64,000 nucleotides of DNA from Robiginitalea aurantiaca. Its GTDB lineage: Bacteria > Bacteroidota > Bacteroidia > Flavobacteriales > Flavobacteriaceae. The notes under the pieces are model-generated. The model ran no database searches, was not told the origin of the DNA, and was given only the letters and a program-made list of their open reading frames with translations. The position numbers were made by a program, and so were the translations under genes. The stretch is taken from NCBI RefSeq assembly GCF_030380815.1, contig NZ_JAUDUY010000004.1, positions 62,001 through 126,000 on the forward strand. Reading direction: 5' to 3'. Positions 1 through 8,235 of this stretch are shown piece after piece; position 1 is the stretch's first letter, and each line of letters starts with the position of its first letter.

Positions 1-743
1 TCCTGAGCCCATTTTTTATTTCTGCCCAACATTTGAGTTCGACCTCCTGAACTCGACGCCTCCTTCGATCTGACACCGGGCTTTATTTTTTGGAGGGTGT
101 ACTTCCTTTGTTTTTCAAGATTCCCGTAAGCGGTTGATGCCCTGTTTGGCCTATCAAACTGCTCAGCGGACGAAAGAAAGAGCCCTCCGGCCATAGCACT
201 GAGGGCCTGATTACGCCGCCTATCCACGACAACCCAGGGATCTGAGTGAAAGCGGGATCTGCAAAACCGTGAGAGGAGTGGAAGTACATGATGTTCAGCA
301 CTTATTTCAGCAAACCAAATTCCATCATCCGTTTGTTGAAATTGCATGCGCTGTTCCAGGGTCAATTTTTCTTTCGAAACTTCCCTGGTAGCGGTTGACA
401 GCTCAGCATTCATGGCGTTTTCTGGGACAGCCGTACTGTGCAATTCAGGGTTTAACTGCCTGATGATGTAGCGATATACGTCGGAAAGCAGGTCTTTATT
501 TTTATGAAGGAAGCAGTAATAAACACGCTTCTGAACTTCAGTTCCCTTAAACCCCAGCTCATTCCAGATCCGTTTGGCTTTTGTATTATCGGTTTCAATC
601 CTTGAATCCGGTCCAAATAGCTGAAGGGTATTCTGATCTTCTGCTCCGCTAAATTTTAAATGGGCGTACCCTTCAGACTGTCCCCTGGAAACCGCAGTTA
701 AATATCCCGTGAAACTCCCGTCGAACATAAAAATTGGTTGCAT
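1..743 (-). CDS. TIGR03915-type putative DNA repair/metabolism protein (3' end beyond window)
   Basis: The frame opens at ATG 743 and stays open to the left edge (247 codons), so the C-terminus is missing. Residues 1-20 contain the MFDGSFTGYLTAV start typical of TIGR03915/DUF4130 proteins. A later block reads KEKLTLEQRMQFQ, then HVLPLLSRF and WVVVDRRRN, matching the family core. In known genomes this family is paired with a TIGR03916 radical-SAM protein and is presumed to act in DNA repair or modification; the partner would lie to the left and is not visible. After DRRRN the sequence no longer resembles the family tail (no YGxYYD), so a frameshift or divergent C-terminus is possible. It is divergent from the S24 repressor, with shared operators between them. 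Confidence 0.75.
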   Translation of the reverse strand, partial: MQPIFMFDGSFTGYLTAVSRGQSEGYAHLKFSGAEDQNTLQLFGPDSRIETDNTKAKRIWNELGFKGTEVQKRVYYCFLHKNKDLLSDVYRYIIRQLNPELHSTAVPENAMNAELSTATREVSKEKLTLEQRMQFQQTDDGIWFAEISAEHHVLPLLSRFCRSRFHSDPWVVVDRRRNQALSAMAGGLFLSSAEQFDRPNRASTAYGNLEKQRKYTLQKIKPGVRSKEASSSGGRTQMLGRNKKWAQ

Positions 744-890
744 AATAAATAGAATTGGAATATATCCAAATATATGGATATAAACCATAATATGGAAATA
801 ATCCTATATATTTAATGGATTATATCCAATTTTTAATAGTTTTGGGTATTCGGCACATGGTGTTTCACAGGATTAAAGGAAGTGGCAATT
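744..890. promoter_or_regulatory. AT-rich divergent operator region with three TGGA-N5-TCCA dyads
   Basis: The 147 bp between the divergent genes carries three related dyads: TGGAATATATCCA at 756-768, TGGAAATAATCCT at 792-804 and TGGATTATATCCA at 816-828. The first and third extend to 15-bp near-identical sites (TTGGAATATATCCAA at 755-769; ATGGATTATATCCAA at 815-829). TATATCCA at 761-768 and TGGATATA at 775-782 form a further inverted pair. I infer that these are binding sites for the adjacent S24 repressor, which would control itself and the TIGR03915 gene. AAAGGA at 875-880 is a plausible ribosome binding site for the ATG at 891. Confidence 0.6.
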
Positions 891-1646
891 ATGGAAAATG
901 AAATTGTAATCAAGCGATTTACGGAAGTCAGAAGGGACTTGGGATTCACCCAGGCCGAGTTTGCCGGCAAATTGGGGATACCCAGTACAACGGCGGATAT
1001 AGAACGCGGTCGTACCCGCCTTACAGGCAAGGTGGTAGCCGAGCTGCTGCGCCTTTATCGCATCAATCCGCTCTGGTTGTATGGGGAAAGCACCAAGCGG
1101 TATTTGGATACGGAATCCGTGAGCGTGATGCCAAAAGTGGTCAGTGTCGATTCTGCGGAAAATGAAAATATCCTTCTGGTGAACGCCAAAGCTGCAGCCG
1201 GATATCCTCAGAACATTCAGGATACCAGTTGGTACCGCAAACTTCCGGCCTTTGATTTACCCCTTCCCCAATTTCGGAATGCGTCCTATCGCGGTTTTCA
1301 GGTTGAAGGGGATAGTATGCTGCCTAACCTCAGTCCGGGTGATTGGGTTCTGGCCCGGGGGATTGAAAATTGGGATGATATTAATGGAAATCGGATCTAT
1401 GTCATCGTGCTTAAGGATGCGGTAGTCGTAAAAAAAATAGAAAAAATTCCGGGAACAGAGCGGGTACGGATGATTTCGCTCAATGGATCTTACCTGCCCT
1501 ACGAAGTGGATACGAAGGACATTCAGGAAGTATGGCTTGTGAGCAGCAAGATCACATTCGGACTGGAGGCAACTACTGAGAATGGATTGCTGAGGGAATT
1601 AAAGCAGTCCATGGAAGAACTCAAGGAGAAACTTGGGGCTTCATGA
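891..1646 (+). CDS. LexA/CI-like transcriptional repressor (XRE helix-turn-helix plus S24 peptidase domain)
   Basis: About 251 aa. Residues 5-60 form an XRE-type helix-turn-helix (FTQAEFAGKLGIPSTTADIERG). Residues 95-225 form an S24 domain with an Ala103-Gly104 candidate self-cleavage bond (AAAGYP), Ser142 in GDSMLP and Lys181 in VVVKKIEK, the Ser-Lys dyad of LexA/CI. This points to a repressor that self-cleaves on DNA damage. A GTG at 882 is in frame, but ATG 891 has the better ribosome binding site (AAAGGA). The three upstream dyads are likely its operators. The C-terminus ends in a short predicted coiled coil. Its stop overlaps the next gene's ATG (ATGA), suggesting co-expression with the channel gene. 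Confidence 0.85.
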   Translation: MENEIVIKRFTEVRRDLGFTQAEFAGKLGIPSTTADIERGRTRLTGKVVAELLRLYRINPLWLYGESTKRYLDTESVSVMPKVVSVDSAENENILLVNAKAAAGYPQNIQDTSWYRKLPAFDLPLPQFRNASYRGFQVEGDSMLPNLSPGDWVLARGIENWDDINGNRIYVIVLKDAVVVKKIEKIPGTERVRMISLNGSYLPYEVDTKDIQEVWLVSSKITFGLEATTENGLLRELKQSMEELKEKLGAS

Positions 1647-2722
1647 AAATGGCAATATGGATTTTACTGGCAGGATTGTTTTTTAACCCCTCATATGGGG
1701 CAGTGCCAACGGACACCCTTTTGGTCGGATATACCCTGGCACCTCCGTTCATTTATGAAGATGATAAAGGAGTTCTGGATGGGCTGAACTATCGGATCTG
1801 GGAGGAAATATCAAAAAGGGAAGGCTATACCAGCAGGTTTGTCCGATTGTCTTATGAACAGACGCTGACCTCCCTTGAGAGCGGCAGTATCGACATATCT
1901 ATAACACCCCTGAGCCTGACGGCGGCACGCGGAGCTAAATTCCAGTTTACAACCCCTTACTACGCCTCTCACGGGGCGGTGGCCGTCATTGCTCCATCTG
2001 CCTGGCGAAAATTTAGCGATACCTTTTGGGGCTTGCTCAACTCAAATTTTTTGAAGGGATTTTTTATCCTTCTTGCCATTATTTTTGTTTTCGGAGTGCT
2101 GGGCTGGTATTTCGAATGGAAGAACAATTCTGATCATTTCAGGGAGGGGATCCCCGGGATATGGGATGGTATATGGTGGTCAGCAGTTACCCTGACCACA
2201 GTGGGTTACGGGGACAAGACACCAAAGACGTTTTTAGGTAAAATGGCAGCCCTGCTGCTGATGTTCGGGGGTTTGCTTTTCGTGTCCGGAATAACGGCGG
2301 GTATAGCATCCAATATTGCCGTGAATGAACTCTCCAATGATATTTCAACCCTCAACCAATTTAAGAGTGTGAAAATCGGCACGCTTTCCAATTCGCAAAT
2401 ACACGACTACCTGAAAATACATTTTTTTAAGGATGTACAGGCGTACCCCGGGATTGAAGAAGGATTAAGGGCACTCTCATCAGGCGATATCAGGGCATTT
2501 ATGTACGATGAGGAAATTTTGCGATCGGAAATTGCCCTCATGTCACTGTCTGAAGAAATTCAGATTCTGCCCCTTAAATTCGATTCCAAGTTTTACGGTT
2601 TTGGGATTTCCCAGGGTCATGACAGTCTAAAGCTCAGGATATCCGAACAGATACTGGAGATACGGGATGATAACGACTGGCAAATGGTACTGCACGAATA
2701 CGGTTTATCCGACTTTAATTAA
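1643..2722 (+). CDS. Prokaryotic ionotropic glutamate receptor-like potassium channel (GluR0-type)
   Basis: 359 aa with a signal peptide (residues 1-20). Residues about 25-120 and 240-350 are the two halves of a periplasmic amino-acid-binding lobe (LAPPFIYEDDKG; YYASHGAVAVI). Between them is a membrane pore: M1 about 137-156, pore helix and filter about 173-191 with TVGYGD at 186-191, and M2 about 198-222. This lobe-pore-lobe order is the GluR0 architecture, in which an extracellular amino acid opens a K+-selective pore. The filter is the canonical potassium signature. The start overlaps the repressor stop by 4 bp. The ligand cannot be read from sequence. The 3' end overlaps the convergent ggt-like gene by 4 bp. 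Confidence 0.88.
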   Translation: MKMAIWILLAGLFFNPSYGAVPTDTLLVGYTLAPPFIYEDDKGVLDGLNYRIWEEISKREGYTSRFVRLSYEQTLTSLESGSIDISITPLSLTAARGAKFQFTTPYYASHGAVAVIAPSAWRKFSDTFWGLLNSNFLKGFFILLAIIFVFGVLGWYFEWKNNSDHFREGIPGIWDGIWWSAVTLTTVGYGDKTPKTFLGKMAALLLMFGGLLFVSGITAGIASNIAVNELSNDISTLNQFKSVKIGTLSNSQIHDYLKIHFFKDVQAYPGIEEGLRALSSGDIRAFMYDEEILRSEIALMSLSEEIQILPLKFDSKFYGFGISQGHDSLKLRISEQILEIRDDNDWQMVLHEYGLSDFN

Positions 2723-4431
2723 TACCCCGCCGCCTGGTCATCCCCCCTCGGATCGGCACCCCCTTCAAGACGTCCGTCTTCCAGAACTCTGATTGCGTCT
2801 ACTTTTCCGATAATCGGGGTACGCCCTTCATTGATCTGATACCCCCTTTTCCTTAAATCTTCTTTTAACAAATCACCAAAACCTTCATTTTCAAAAGTAA
2901 TGACGTCGGGCAGCCACTGGTGGTGGAAGCGTGGGGCATTTACAGCATCCTGCATGGAGAAACCAAATTCGTAGACGTTCAGTATAGTCTGTGTGACCGC
3001 AGTGATAATTGTGGAGCCGCCCGGAGTTCCAACCACCATAAAAAGGGATCCGTCCCGCTCGACGATCGTAGGGGTCATGCTGCTCAACATCCTCTTTTCT
3101 GGTGCGATGCTATTGGCTTCAGCACCGATCAGGCCAAACATATTCGGGGCACCCGGTTTGGAACTGAAATCATCCATTTCATTGTTCAAAAAGAATCCGA
3201 GCTCGTCACAGTATAGTTTTGAGCCATACGCACCATTGAGCGTAGTGGTTACCGAGACAGCGTTTCCTTCTGAGTCCACAATGGAATAATGGGTGGTTTC
3301 GTCGCTTTCTACAATTTCCACGGCTCCATGCGAAACAGCATCGGAAGCAGTGGCTTTTTCAAAGCTGAAATCCTCCATGCGCTGTTCCAGATAAGGTTCG
3401 CTCAGGAGAATATCCAGGGGAATATCAACATAATCAGGATCGCCGAGGAAATAATTTCGGTCGGCGTATGCGCGGCGGGCAGCCTCCGTAAACAATTGAA
3501 CCGTTTGAGTCGTATTATGCCCAAATGTTTTAAGATCATAGGGCTCCATCATTTTTAAAATCTGGTTCATGGTAACGCCCCCACTACTCGGTGGACTCAT
3601 CGAAATGATGCGCAGGTCTTTGTATGAAAACACAATAGGATCACGCCATTTAACCTCGTATCGCGCCAGGTCCTCCTCCGTGACAAAACCACCTTTGTCC
3701 TGTATAAAGCGAGCGAGAATTCGGGCCGTTTCCCCTGTGTAAAATTCATCCCTGCCATTTTGGGCTATACGTCTGAGGGTACGCCCCAAAGCGGGGTATC
3801 TTAGCGTATCACCCGGCTTACAATGATTGTAAAACAATGTGTTAGGGCCATTTACTTCTATAATTTGTTCACGATATCTTTCCAGGCGCTCGGCCTGTTT
3901 CTCCGTAACTTCAACCCCGTTTTCCACAAGATCGATTACCGGTTGTATGATCTCTGTGATCGGTAGGTTTCCAAAGCGCTTATGCACGGCAAAGATTCCG
4001 GCCACGGTACCCGGAACCCCGGTACCCGTGGCCCCCACAGTACTCATACCCGGGATCACATTACCCAGGGAGTCCAGATACATGTCCTTGTGAGCAGACA
4101 GCGGTGCTTTCTCCCTGTAATCCAAAGCGCCAATCGCTCCGTTGTTTTTTCGATATACCATAAAACCGCCACCGCCCAGGTTTCCGGCAAAGGGATATGC
4201 TACAGCCAGGGCGAGTTCTGTGCCTACCATGGCGTCAAAGGCATTGCCCCCTTTTTTCAGGATTTCGACTCCGATCTGAGACGCCTCCTTCCGTGCTGAA
4301 ACCACCATGGCTTGCTCGGTAACCAATCCGGTGGGAGGGGAAGGCGGTTCAGCTTTTTTGCAGTGATTGAGCGTTATAAGGATAAAGGTGGCAAAGAGGA
4401 GTTTAAACAGGTGGTTCAGGCGGTCAGACAT
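2719..4431 (-). CDS. ggt: Gamma-glutamyltransferase (lipoprotein)
   Basis: 570 aa. The N-terminus is a lipoprotein signal with lipobox LNHC (Cys24), so the enzyme is probably anchored facing the periplasm. The large subunit has NAFDAMVGTELAL and GGGGFMVY. The autoprocessing site is DE|TTHYSIVDSEGNAVSV with nucleophile Thr379, followed by small-subunit motifs LNNEMDDFSSKPG, MLSSMTPTI and GTPGGSTI. The length is normal for the family. It hydrolyses or transfers the gamma-glutamyl group of glutathione and related peptides. The acpH-like gene lies 6 bp upstream on the same strand, so the two probably share a transcript. Confidence 0.93.
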   Translation of the reverse strand: MSDRLNHLFKLLFATFILITLNHCKKAEPPSPPTGLVTEQAMVVSARKEASQIGVEILKKGGNAFDAMVGTELALAVAYPFAGNLGGGGFMVYRKNNGAIGALDYREKAPLSAHKDMYLDSLGNVIPGMSTVGATGTGVPGTVAGIFAVHKRFGNLPITEIIQPVIDLVENGVEVTEKQAERLERYREQIIEVNGPNTLFYNHCKPGDTLRYPALGRTLRRIAQNGRDEFYTGETARILARFIQDKGGFVTEEDLARYEVKWRDPIVFSYKDLRIISMSPPSSGGVTMNQILKMMEPYDLKTFGHNTTQTVQLFTEAARRAYADRNYFLGDPDYVDIPLDILLSEPYLEQRMEDFSFEKATASDAVSHGAVEIVESDETTHYSIVDSEGNAVSVTTTLNGAYGSKLYCDELGFFLNNEMDDFSSKPGAPNMFGLIGAEANSIAPEKRMLSSMTPTIVERDGSLFMVVGTPGGSTIITAVTQTILNVYEFGFSMQDAVNAPRFHHQWLPDVITFENEGFGDLLKEDLRKRGYQINEGRTPIIGKVDAIRVLEDGRLEGGADPRGDDQAAGY

Positions 4432-4437
4432 GTGATT

Positions 4438-5028
4438 CTAGGATTTTAAATGCACTAATTTTTCACGCGAAAAGATAACCAAATCCTCAAAGAATGTTCT
4501 AAAATCAGCCTCAAAATCACTGTAATACATTTCGAGGTCCTCTACAGCCGTATCCATACCGCTCTTGAGTTTGGTCCTTCTGTTCATGCCCTGAAAAACA
4601 CGCTGGAGTCCGTCAAATTGACTGTAATTATACAACCAGTTGTCCTGCATCATATAGTGGGACATGCGCTGGATTGGCTGAGGCATCCAGTGTAAATTTT
4701 CCCGTAACAGCCCGTAGAAATCAGTTGTGTACTCCAATAATGGGACTTCTGAATATTCTTCCCAGAGCTTTGCCAGGAAATGATCGTAATAGATGTCCAC
4801 AATGACCATGCTGTAATGGTGGTATCGGTTGTGCAGGAGTTTACTGCTGCGTCTGGGGATGGGATGGGAATCCGTGTAAGTGTCAATTTCCCGGTGTAAT
4901 AGCAGCCCGTGCTGCACCTCCTCAGGATACTCCAGGTAGTCTTTACCACGAACCACATCTGCGATAAAATTCCCAAGGGTAACCTTGGGATCACCAAAAG
5001 AGAGGTAAATGTGGGCGAGATAGTTCAC
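4438..5028 (-). CDS. acpH: Acyl carrier protein phosphodiesterase (AcpH family)
   Basis: 196 aa, starting MNYLAHIYLSF, with LGNFIADVVRGKD, GLLLHREIDTYTDSHP and the DIYYDHFLAKLW helix. These are hallmark AcpH motifs with a cluster of His/Asp residues expected to bind metal. The family removes 4'-phosphopantetheine from holo-ACP, although many Bacteroidota members are untested. The start gives the canonical N-terminus. The ggt-like gene follows 6 bp downstream. It is divergent from glmM, whose promoter lies in the 85-bp gap. Confidence 0.85.
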   Translation of the reverse strand: MNYLAHIYLSFGDPKVTLGNFIADVVRGKDYLEYPEEVQHGLLLHREIDTYTDSHPIPRRSSKLLHNRYHHYSMVIVDIYYDHFLAKLWEEYSEVPLLEYTTDFYGLLRENLHWMPQPIQRMSHYMMQDNWLYNYSQFDGLQRVFQGMNRRTKLKSGMDTAVEDLEMYYSDFEADFRTFFEDLVIFSREKLVHLKS

Positions 5029-5058
5029 GGTCGTAAAAATACGCAGATAAAAGTAGTA

Positions 5059-5092
5059 TTGTTCCGGTAACGGATTTGGGAAGTTATATTTG
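5059..5092 (+). promoter_or_regulatory. Bacteroidota-type promoter for glmM
   Basis: TTG at 5059-5061 and TATATTTG at 5085-5092, spaced 23 bp, match the flavobacterial -33 (TTG) and -7 (TAnnTTTG) elements. Transcription would begin near 5098, about 16 bases before the glmM ATG. Confidence 0.5.
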
Positions 5093-5113
5093 TGTTCTCA
5101 AAAACCGTACAGA

Positions 5114-6508
5114 ATGACTTTAATAAAATCCATTTCCGGAATCAGGGGTACCATCGGGGGCGTTCCCTCTGAAAATCTCACTCCCCTGGATGCCGTTAAA
5201 TTTGCGGCCGCATATGGTGTTTGGCTCAAAAACTATCGCAACAGGGAAGACCTCAAAGTAGTCATTGGCCGTGATGCCAGGTTATCCGGGCCCATGGTCC
5301 AACAACTCGTCGCTGCCACCCTCACGGGTCTGGGCATAGATATTATAGATCTGGACCTTTCCACAACACCGACTGTTGAGCTTGCCGTACCCCTAGAGAA
5401 TGCCGATGGAGGCATTATTCTCACTGCAAGTCATAACCCGAAGCAGTGGAACGCCTTAAAACTTCTCAATGAAAAAGGTGAATTTCTCAATGCAGCTGAG
5501 GGAAAGATGATCCTGGAGATCGCGGAAAAAGAGGATTTTGAATTTGCCGAAGTGGATGATTTGGGACAGGTCAAAAAGGATGACACGTATTTGGACCGTC
5601 ATGTGCAAGCTGTCCTGGACCTTGAATTGGTGGATGAGGAAGTTATTAGGAAAAAGGGGTTTAAAGTCGTTGTCGACGGGGTTAATTCAAGCGGCGGCAT
5701 CGCTATTCCCAAACTTCTGGAAGCCCTTGGTGTGGAGGTCATCCCACTGTTTTGCGAACCAACAGGGCATTTTCCGCATAATCCCGAACCGCTTAAAGCG
5801 CATTTAGGCGCTATATGTCAAAAAGTACAGGAAACCGGGGCTGATTTCGGGATCGTAGTTGATCCGGACGTGGATCGGCTCGCCTTTATTACGGAGAAAG
5901 GAGAAATGTTCGGGGAAGAATATACGCTGGTTGCCTGTGCGGATTACGTCCTTGGTAAAACGCCTGGGAATACGGTGTCGAACTTATCTTCCACCCGGGC
6001 ATTGCGGGATATCACTGAGAAACATGGGGGAGACTACACAGCGGCAGCTGTTGGCGAAGTCAACGTTGTGGCAGCGATGAAAGAAACAGGGGCTGTCATT
6101 GGAGGTGAGGGCAACGGAGGTATTATCTATCCCAGTAGCCACTATGGCCGGGATGCACTGGTGGGCTCGGCCTTATTTCTGATGTTGCTTTCTGAAACCA
6201 ATACTAGCGTTAGCGAACTCAAAGCGTCTTACCCACAATACTTTATGGGCAAAAAGAAAATCCAGTTAACTCCTGGGTTGGATGTAGATGGCATTTTGGA
6301 GTCAATTGCCCTGAAGTACGGGGATGAAAAGCTCACTACAGTTGACGGCGTAAAAATTGATTTTGAGACGAGTTGGGTACACATGCGTAAATCGAATACC
6401 GAGCCCATTATCCGAATTTATACAGAAGCCCCATCCGAAGTGGAAGCGGATTTACTCGCAGACCGTTTTATTTCGGAACTGGACCAGCTGGCCAAAGGGT
6501 CTAATTGA
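5114..6508 (+). CDS. glmM: Phosphoglucosamine mutase family protein
   Basis: 464 aa from ATG 5114; an earlier in-frame start at 5090 would overlap the -7 promoter element, so the later ATG (MTLIKSISGIRGTIGG) is preferred. It has the phosphoserine loop TASHNPKQWNALK, the metal loop DPDVDRLAF, the sugar-binding loop GEGNGGIIYP and the phosphate-binding C-terminus RKSNTEPIIRIY. It interconverts glucosamine-6-phosphate and glucosamine-1-phosphate for UDP-GlcNAc synthesis in the cytoplasm. A phosphomannomutase activity cannot be excluded, as the superfamily shares these motifs. The 3' end overlaps the convergent acyltransferase gene by 8 bp. Confidence 0.9.
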   Translation: MTLIKSISGIRGTIGGVPSENLTPLDAVKFAAAYGVWLKNYRNREDLKVVIGRDARLSGPMVQQLVAATLTGLGIDIIDLDLSTTPTVELAVPLENADGGIILTASHNPKQWNALKLLNEKGEFLNAAEGKMILEIAEKEDFEFAEVDDLGQVKKDDTYLDRHVQAVLDLELVDEEVIRKKGFKVVVDGVNSSGGIAIPKLLEALGVEVIPLFCEPTGHFPHNPEPLKAHLGAICQKVQETGADFGIVVDPDVDRLAFITEKGEMFGEEYTLVACADYVLGKTPGNTVSNLSSTRALRDITEKHGGDYTAAAVGEVNVVAAMKETGAVIGGEGNGGIIYPSSHYGRDALVGSALFLMLLSETNTSVSELKASYPQYFMGKKKIQLTPGLDVDGILESIALKYGDEKLTTVDGVKIDFETSWVHMRKSNTEPIIRIYTEAPSEVEADLLADRFISELDQLAKGSN

Positions 6509-7400
6509 CCTGCAATCGCGCGTTTGGCCCCCCATCTCTGTGTTTCCAGCGCTTGTGTGTCCAGAAATAGTATTCGGGAGCCTCTTTGATAGCCGTTTCC
6601 ACTTCCCGGAAGAAGGCATCCGTGATTTCGTATTCGGGTACCTCCTGTGGCTTTTCAGCCAGGACGATAAAGGTCCCCTGGTAATGCCCGCGCTTTAATT
6701 TTCTGACTTTCAGATACAGGGCGGGCAGATCAAATTTTTTGCACAGGGTTTCTGCACCCACATGCATAGGGACTTCAATCCCCATAAAAGGAGCCCAGTA
6801 CCGGGCTTTTTTTCGCGTAGGAGACTGATCGCTAAGCATGCCATAAGTAGCAAGAACCCCATCCGCTTTATTCTTGGCCATTACCTTCCAGGATTCGGCT
6901 GTTGTAATCAGGGTGGTGCCCAAGCGGGCCCTAACCCGCCGAACCCAGCGGTCAAAATACCTGTTGTTTAAACGTTGATACACCCCATAACCCTTACTCC
7001 TGATGTAGGGATCCAAAGCGATTGTCCATTCCCAGCTCGCATAGTGCGGAAAAAAGGTTACCGTACTCTTGTTGTTTGCCTCGAAATTGCGGAAGGTTTC
7101 CAGATTTGTGAACACGAATCGCTTTTGTAATTCTTCGGCGCTAATCCCAAGGGTTTTAACCATCTCAAGAAACATATCGCACATGTGCAAATAAAATGCC
7201 CTTTCAATCTTAGACCGTTCTTTTTCAGACTTCTCCGGAAAGACAAGTTGGAGGTTTTCCCGCACCACTTTTCGCCTGTATCGCACAAGGCTATAAACAA
7301 TCAAGAACAAACCGTCGGATAAGAGGTATATGAAGCGGAAAGGTAATTTTGAAATACCCCACAAAACAGGGAAGACCACCAAGTACACGAGTCTTTGCAT
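6501..7400 (-). CDS. Lipid A biosynthesis (LpxL/HtrB-type) acyltransferase
   Basis: 299 aa from the ATG at 7400 (MQRLVYLVVFPVLWGISKLPF); the upstream in-frame start at 7418 would fall inside the -7 element. A hydrophobic N-terminal anchor is followed by RRKVVRENLQLVFPEKS and the catalytic HX4E motif (FPHYASWEW), then a DQSPTRKKARYW segment and a C-terminal YYFWTHKRWKHR block typical of LpxL/LpxM enzymes. It should add a secondary acyl chain to lipid A on the inner face of the cytoplasmic membrane. It is divergent from the rhomboid gene, separated by a palindromic double promoter. Confidence 0.88.
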   Translation of the reverse strand: MQRLVYLVVFPVLWGISKLPFRFIYLLSDGLFLIVYSLVRYRRKVVRENLQLVFPEKSEKERSKIERAFYLHMCDMFLEMVKTLGISAEELQKRFVFTNLETFRNFEANNKSTVTFFPHYASWEWTIALDPYIRSKGYGVYQRLNNRYFDRWVRRVRARLGTTLITTAESWKVMAKNKADGVLATYGMLSDQSPTRKKARYWAPFMGIEVPMHVGAETLCKKFDLPALYLKVRKLKRGHYQGTFIVLAEKPQEVPEYEITDAFFREVETAIKEAPEYYFWTHKRWKHRDGGPNARLQVN

Positions 7401-7415
7401 GCAAAGTAATATGGG

Positions 7416-7433
7416 CAAATATAGCTATATTTG
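7416..7433. promoter_or_regulatory. 18-bp palindrome forming back-to-back -7 elements
   Basis: CAAATATAGCTATATTTG is a perfect palindrome whose two halves are TATATTTG -7 elements pointing in opposite directions. One faces the acyltransferase (start at 7400, minus) and the other the rhomboid gene (start at 7455, plus). A good TTG at -33 is not evident on either side. Confidence 0.45.
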
Positions 7434-7454
7434 GACCGATTTAAAGAGTGCTTC

Positions 7455-8102
7455 ATGAATTTGCATATCGCTACGATTGCCATTATTGCTGCTAATATCC
7501 TGGTGTCTCTCCGAGGCTTTAAGGATTATGGTTTTTTTGAACGATACAAGTTTAATATCGGTGCCATTCTGGGGGGACAGAAGGACCGGATGTTCACTTC
7601 CGGGTTTTTACATGTGGATGGCAGCCATTTGTTGTTAAACATGTTTACCCTTTATTTTTTTGCCAGTGTCGTTATTCAGTGGTTCGGGCCTGTAAAGTTT
7701 CTGATCGTTTACGTAATCAGCCTTCTGGCCGGCAGTCTCTTGGCACTCTCATTCCATAAAAAGGAACCTTTTTACAGTGCCGTAGGAGCAAGTGGTGCGG
7801 TGACTGGTGTGCTTTACGCGGCTATTTTGTTGCAGCCCGATATGCGTTTGGCACTGATGTTCATACCCATTCCATTACCTGCCTACATTCTGGGGATTGC
7901 CTACCTGATGTATTCGATCTACGGGATGAAGAAGCGCCTGGGCAACATCGGACACACGGCGCACTTTGGCGGTGCGGTGGGGGGATATATAACCACACTT
8001 ATCTTTATGCCTTCAATCATCACCACACATCCCGTAATGGTACTCCTGCTGGCCCTTCCGATAGTCTTGCTTTTTATTCTTGAAAAAACCGGGAAGTTAT
8101 AA
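7455..8102 (+). CDS. Rhomboid family intramembrane serine protease
   Basis: 215 aa from ATG 7455 (MNLHIATIAI); an earlier ATG at 7431 overlaps the -7 element. About six membrane segments are visible. The catalytic serine is in GASGAVTG (Ser113), and the histidine partner is in HTAHFGGA (His167/His170). The early HVDGSHLLLNM motif and the N-terminal loop MFTSGFLH are typical of bacterial rhomboids. It cuts substrates within the membrane; the substrate is unknown. Confidence 0.9.
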   Translation: MNLHIATIAIIAANILVSLRGFKDYGFFERYKFNIGAILGGQKDRMFTSGFLHVDGSHLLLNMFTLYFFASVVIQWFGPVKFLIVYVISLLAGSLLALSFHKKEPFYSAVGASGAVTGVLYAAILLQPDMRLALMFIPIPLPAYILGIAYLMYSIYGMKKRLGNIGHTAHFGGAVGGYITTLIFMPSIITTHPVMVLLLALPIVLLFILEKTGKL

Positions 8103-8235
8103 TTCACCCAAACAGGATTTACGGCTTACCGTTTGTGCCTCTGGAGTTTAATTACGTCGAAATCACCAATTTCTTTATACCAAAGCACATTTTAGATCGT
8201 TAGTGGGTTATCTATTGATAACAAACGTTCCTGAA

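Noticed and set aside
83-301. Minus-strand 72-codon open frame with a GTG start
   Set aside because: It is out of frame with the longer TIGR03915-like frame that covers the same DNA and has clear family motifs.
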